The notes below the pieces were generated by a model, which did not search any database, had not been told where the DNA came from, and saw only the letters and a program-made list of their open reading frames with translations. DNA of 8,295 nt from Actinomycetota bacterium. GTDB lineage: Bacteria; Actinomycetota; Thermoleophilia; Gaiellales; Gaiellaceae. The position numbers were made by a program, and so were the translations under genes. The first letter of the stretch is position 1, and each line of letters opens with the position of its first letter. The stretch covers positions 1 to 8,295 of the forward strand of contig JACCZA010000324.1 in assembly GCA_013696185.1 (NCBI GenBank), given 5' to 3'. Shown here piece after piece: positions 5,950-8,295 of this stretch.

Positions 5950-6615
5950 TCAGCCGAGCACCTCGCGCGAGCGCTGGTGCTGCAAGATCTTTCGCTTCAC
6001 GCGCTGGAGCGCGTTGTCGATCGTCTTCGTGTCGCAGCCGAGTTCCTCGGCCATGTCCTCGTAGGACAGGTCTTCGAGATAGAGCCGCAGCGCCTCCGAC
6101 TCGAGCCGCGAGAGCCCCGAGCCGAGGCAGAAGACGAGGCTCTGGAGCTCCTCCGTCGAGATCACGCAGACCGAGGGGTCGTCGACTCCCGGCCCCGGGA
6201 GCGCATCGCCGAGCGTGCACTCCCCCTCGCTCTCCTGACCGGCCGGGGTATGGCTGAAGGAGACATAGTGGTTGAGCGCCGAGTGCTTGAACCGCGTCGC
6301 CGTCTTGATCGCGGTGATGATCTGCCTGGTCACGCAGAGCTCGGCGAAGCTGCGAAACGAGGTCTCCTTGTCGGAGCGGAAGTCGCGCACGGCCTTGTAG
6401 AGCCCGACGAGCCCCTCCTGGAGCAGGTCGTCGGCATCTCCACCGGCCAGGAAGTACGAGCTTGCCTTGAGCCGTACGAAGCCCGTATAGCGGCGGATGA
6501 GCGCATCCATCGCCGTGTCGTCGCCGTTGCGCGCCCGCAGGACGAGCTGCAGATCCTCTAGCTCTCGTTGAGCTTTCTGCTGGGGCTGAAGGGCTGTGGC
6601 TGCTCGGGGAGGCAT
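5950..6615 (-). CDS. sigH: RNA polymerase sigma factor, SigH (sigma-30) family
   Basis: The 221-aa protein is a sigma-70-type factor lacking regions 1 and 3. Region 2 (about 45-115) has FVRLKASSYFLAGGDADDLLQEGLVGLYKA and then FRSFAELCVTRQIITAIKTA, very close to Bacillus SigH. Region 4 (165-210) has LSYEDMAEELGCDTKTIDNALQRVKRKI, the -35-binding HTH. The linker 121-158 is acidic and Gly/Pro-rich. ATG at 6615 was chosen because GGAG lies 7 nt upstream. The frame stays open to an ATG at 6705, but that ATG lies upstream of the expected start site of the promoter at 6696-6724. SigH governs post-exponential and sporulation or competence entry in Bacillus; its regulon here is unknown. The position after cysS-rlmB-yacP matches the Firmicutes order and supports orthology. 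Confidence 0.93.
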   Translation of the reverse strand: MPPRAATALQPQQKAQRELEDLQLVLRARNGDDTAMDALIRRYTGFVRLKASSYFLAGGDADDLLQEGLVGLYKAVRDFRSDKETSFRSFAELCVTRQIITAIKTATRFKHSALNHYVSFSHTPAGQESEGECTLGDALPGPGVDDPSVCVISTEELQSLVFCLGSGLSRLESEALRLYLEDLSYEDMAEELGCDTKTIDNALQRVKRKILQHQRSREVLG

Positions 6616-6695
6616 GTGGTTTCTCCAGTTTTGCGGGGACTTTGACGGATGGAACACCGCACCGCTCGTGGAAAGCTCACCTTCAAGTTGAGGGG

Positions 6696-6724
6696 AAGTT
6701 AGCAACGCGTTTCGGAATCGACAA
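6696..6724 (-). promoter_or_regulatory. Candidate sigma-70-type promoter of sigH
   Basis: On the - strand, -35 TTGTCG (6719-6724) and -10 TAACTT (6696-6701) are separated by exactly 17 nt, with TGC before the -10 giving an extended -10. The start would be near 6689, leaving a leader of about 74 nt before the ATG at 6615. This intergenic stretch is visibly more AT-rich than its surroundings. Confidence 0.5.
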
Positions 6725-6750
6725 GTCCAACCTGCAAATCAGCAGCAATT

Positions 6751-6766
6751 ACGAACGCGCGTTCGT
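6751..6766. promoter_or_regulatory. Perfect 16-bp palindrome matching a Gram-positive LexA (SOS) box
   Basis: ACGAACGCGCGTTCGT is a perfect inverted repeat containing CGAAC-N4-GTTCG, the core of LexA/DinR boxes in Bacillus and Actinobacteria. It begins 2 nt after the yacP stop and lies 26 bp upstream of the proposed sigH -35. As RNA it would make only a 6-bp stem with no T tract, so an operator is more likely than a terminator. LexA binding is inferred from the motif alone. Confidence 0.5.
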
Positions 6767-6768
6767 GC

Positions 6769-7200
6769 TCAATTTCCGCGCCGTAATCGCTCGAGTCGAG
6801 CCCGAGTGTCCTCGTCCAGACGATCCGAGAGCCGCGAGGCCGGCGAGTCCAGGTGGTGTGCCGGCTCGAGGTCGGCCAGGAACGTCCGCGAGCTCAGCTT
6901 CGTCACCTCCCGTCCTGACGTACCCTGAACCGCGACGTCGGAGGAGACCAGGCAGACGTGCTCGAGTCCTCGGTACTCGGCTGCGAGCCGCTCGAGCAGC
7001 GCATCGGCGTGTGGTGCATAGCGGATCTCGAGCCGACCGTGCACCTGGTCGGTTCCGACCCCGTCGAAGACGACGACGCCTCGGGCACCGCGCAGCGCCA
7101 CGAAGCTCGCGAGCAGGTCGCTCAGCTCGCGCACCTCGGCGAACGCGCCGGCGTGGAGGAGGTTGTAGCCGTCGAAGAGGTAGAGCGACGGCTCAGGCAC
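6769..7200 (-). CDS. yacP: NYN (PIN-like) domain RNA-binding/endoribonuclease, YacP/Rae1 family
   Basis: The gene encodes 143 aa, shorter than the roughly 170 aa of Bacillus YacP/Rae1, with the loss at the C-terminus. The NYN motifs are in order: Asp10-Gly-Tyr-Asn13 in LFDGYNLL, Asp46 in VVFDG, Asp66 and Glu70 in HADALLE, and Asp88...Gln92 in SSDVAVQ. These acidic residues form the metal site of the family. B. subtilis Rae1 cleaves mRNA in the ribosomal A site, so a translation-linked RNase role is likely but inferred. The GTG start at 7200 overlaps the rlmB stop by 8 nt and has no clear Shine-Dalgarno, indicating translational coupling. The C-terminal 30 residues are charged and probably helical. 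The stop is immediately followed by the LexA-like palindrome. Confidence 0.88.
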   Translation of the reverse strand: MPEPSLYLFDGYNLLHAGAFAEVRELSDLLASFVALRGARGVVVFDGVGTDQVHGRLEIRYAPHADALLERLAAEYRGLEHVCLVSSDVAVQGTSGREVTKLSSRTFLADLEPAHHLDSPASRLSDRLDEDTRARLERLRRGN

Positions 7201-7915
7201 CCGGCCCGACTTCCCGCTGCCTTCTCGCCTCGTAGAGGATCACCGCTGCCGCGACGCTCACGTTGAGCGACTCGGTCTGCCCGCAGAGCGGAATGCGTAC
7301 CTGGGCGTCGCAGGCCCGTCGGACGAGCGGGCGGAGCCCTTTTCCCTCGGCGCCGAGGACGACCGCCGCTCCGCCGGAGAGGTCCGTCTGCCAGAGCGTC
7401 GTCTCGGCGTCGCCGCTCGCGGCGAACACCCAGAGGTCGCCACCTTTGACCTCCCCGAGGTAGCGGGCCAGGTTCGTGACGACGGCGACCGGCAGGTGCT
7501 CGACGGCACCGGCCGAGGAGCGGGCGACAGCCGGCGTGACGCGTGCCGAGCGGTTCGCGGGCAGGACGACGCCGGTCGCTCCGGCACCCTCCGCGCTGCG
7601 GCAGACCGCGCCGAGGTTCCGTGGATCGCTGACCCCGTCCAGCACGACAAGGAGGGGTCGCTCGGCGCTCGCGAGCTCGTAGGCATCGGCGTAGCGGTAC
7701 GGCTCGCAGAAGGCGAGGACGCCCTGGTGGTCGCTCGTGCCCGCCGCGTCGGTCAGCGCCCGCTCCGGACGTCTCTGGACGCGCGGCCCCATCCCGTCGC
7801 CCAGCCCCGGCTCCGCCGCGAGGGCGCGCTCGGTCGCCCAGAGCTCGAGCACCTGCCGGCGCCCTCGCAGCGCCTCGCGCACCGCCCGGCGCCCGTAGAC
7901 GAGCTCGCGCGTCAC
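7193..7915 (-). CDS. rlmB: 23S rRNA 2'-O-methyltransferase, TrmH/SpoU family (RlmB-type)
   Basis: The 240-aa length is normal for RlmB, which methylates G2251 of E. coli 23S rRNA using SAM. The N-terminal substrate-binding part starts with ELVYGRRAVREAL. The C-terminal SPOUT knot domain carries all three motifs: motif 1 LDGVSDPRNLGAVCRSAE (92-109, with Asn100 and Arg106), motif 2 VVLGAEGKGL (185-194, Glu190), and motif 3 ESLNVSVAAAVILYEA (215-230). The GTG at 7915 is chosen because it gives the usual N-terminus and a 4-nt GTGA overlap with the cysS stop. A GGAG abuts the GTG too closely to be a standard site, so coupling to cysS translation is likely. The frame is open further upstream to 8149, but that part is an Arg-rich shadow of cysS. 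The exact modified nucleotide is not proven by sequence. Confidence 0.94.
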   Translation of the reverse strand: MTRELVYGRRAVREALRGRRQVLELWATERALAAEPGLGDGMGPRVQRRPERALTDAAGTSDHQGVLAFCEPYRYADAYELASAERPLLVVLDGVSDPRNLGAVCRSAEGAGATGVVLPANRSARVTPAVARSSAGAVEHLPVAVVTNLARYLGEVKGGDLWVFAASGDAETTLWQTDLSGGAAVVLGAEGKGLRPLVRRACDAQVRIPLCGQTESLNVSVAAAVILYEARRQREVGPGA

Positions 7916-8295
7916 CTCCGTGGCACGAGCTCGAAGCCGGCCTCGACGTCCCGCACCTCCCAGCCGGCGGCCTCGATCTCGGCCCGCAGGCGGTCGGCGG
8001 CCTCGAACTCTCGGGTCGAGCGAGCCTCCAGGCGCCGCTCGGCGAGGGCTCGAACCGCGGCCGGGGCGGTCTCGCTCTCCGCCAGGGAGCCGAGCCCGAA
8101 CACCTCGAGCCCGCGGCGCAGCAGCGAGACCTGACCGGACGCGCGCCACTCGTGCAGCACCGAGAGCGCTGCTGCGGTGTTGAAGTCGTCCTCGAGCGCG
8201 TCGACGAGGCGCTGCCAGGCGTCTTCCCGGAGCGCTTGGCCGGCTCCTCGGAGTGCATTCCGGAAGGCTTCCACCTGCGCGCCGGCCGCCGCCAT
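7912..8295 (-). CDS. cysS: Cysteinyl-tRNA synthetase, C-terminal part (5' partial)
   Basis: The 127 residues in the window are the C-terminal tRNA-binding region of CysRS. The sequence AWQRLVDALEDDFNTAAAL (26-44) is the helical DALR-type segment with the hallmark DDFNT. REFEAADRLRAEIEAAGWEV (95-114) is the family's conserved terminal helix before the short strand ending in ELVPRR. The catalytic Rossmann part with HIGH, KMSKS and zinc ligands lies beyond 8295. The window happens to end on an ATG codon, which is most likely internal, because a CysRS without its catalytic domain would be unusual. The TGA at 7912 overlaps the rlmB GTG by 4 nt. The gene leads the cysS-rlmB-yacP cluster; mrnC, found between cysS and rlmB in Bacillus, is absent. 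Confidence 0.93.
   Translation of the reverse strand: MAAAGAQVEAFRNALRGAGQALREDAWQRLVDALEDDFNTAAALSVLHEWRASGQVSLLRRGLEVFGLGSLAESETAPAAVRALAERRLEARSTREFEAADRLRAEIEAAGWEVRDVEAGFELVPRR

Noticed and set aside
5587..6561. A 324-codon + strand frame opposite sigH and the tRNA
   Set aside because: It runs through the antisense of a tRNA gene and of conserved sigma-factor regions.
6616..6705. A 30-codon N-terminal extension of sigH from ATG 6705
   Set aside because: The likely transcription start near 6689 lies downstream of this ATG, and ATG 6615 has a proper GGAG site and the family-typical length.
7916..8149. A 78-codon N-terminal extension of rlmB
   Set aside because: It is an Arg/Gly/Pro-rich shadow of cysS; the family N-terminus (ELVYGRRAV) begins right after the GTG at 7915.
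1..8295. CRISPR array, insertion sequence or prophage signal
   Set aside because: No spaced direct repeats, transposase or integrase motifs, or att-like duplication of the tRNA 3' end were seen.

Overview
The window is GC-rich throughout and its protein families point to a high-GC actinobacterium, most likely of the Thermoleophilia/Gaiella type. That placement rests on recalled family resemblance, namely the S-layer-like NlpC/P60 protein, the cyclase-receiver-LuxR fusion, and a SigH-type sigma factor beside cysS-rlmB-yacP. No search was possible.

Left part (1-2604): the 3' end of a secreted-type NlpC/P60 peptidoglycan hydrolase on the + strand runs towards a full-length propionyl-CoA carboxylase-type carboxyltransferase (pccB-like) on the - strand. 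A 41-bp divergent promoter region (2605-2645) follows, where both flanking genes have a TAnnnT box 6-7 nt before an ATG and so look leaderless.

Middle (2646-5367), all on the + strand: a short Cys/Met-metabolism PLP enzyme, a single-domain response-regulator receiver, and a three-domain signalling protein (class III cyclase-like, receiver, LuxR HTH). The third gene carries a 1-nt deletion that cuts its HTH in half, and its cyclase domain lacks canonical substrate and transition-state residues.

Right part (5591-8295), all on the - strand and read right to left: cysS 3' end, rlmB, a NYN/YacP-type RNase gene, sigH, tRNA-Thr(UGU), and a 45-codon very acidic small ORF with a strong Shine-Dalgarno. 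cysS, rlmB and yacP overlap by 4 and 8 nt, so they are probably one operon. The order cysS-rlmB-yacP-sigH is the one known from Firmicutes, where rpmG-secE-nusG normally follow; these are not present here. A perfect 16-bp palindrome matching the Gram-positive LexA box (CGAAC-N4-GTTCG) lies between yacP and sigH. A long hairpin follows the tRNA, and a second hairpin lies between the convergent ends of the acidic ORF and the signalling gene.

No mobile element, CRISPR array or rRNA was seen. The most interesting content is the damaged cyclase-receiver-LuxR gene with its lone receiver neighbour, the LexA-like operator by sigH, and the unannotated acidic small ORF with its structured leader.
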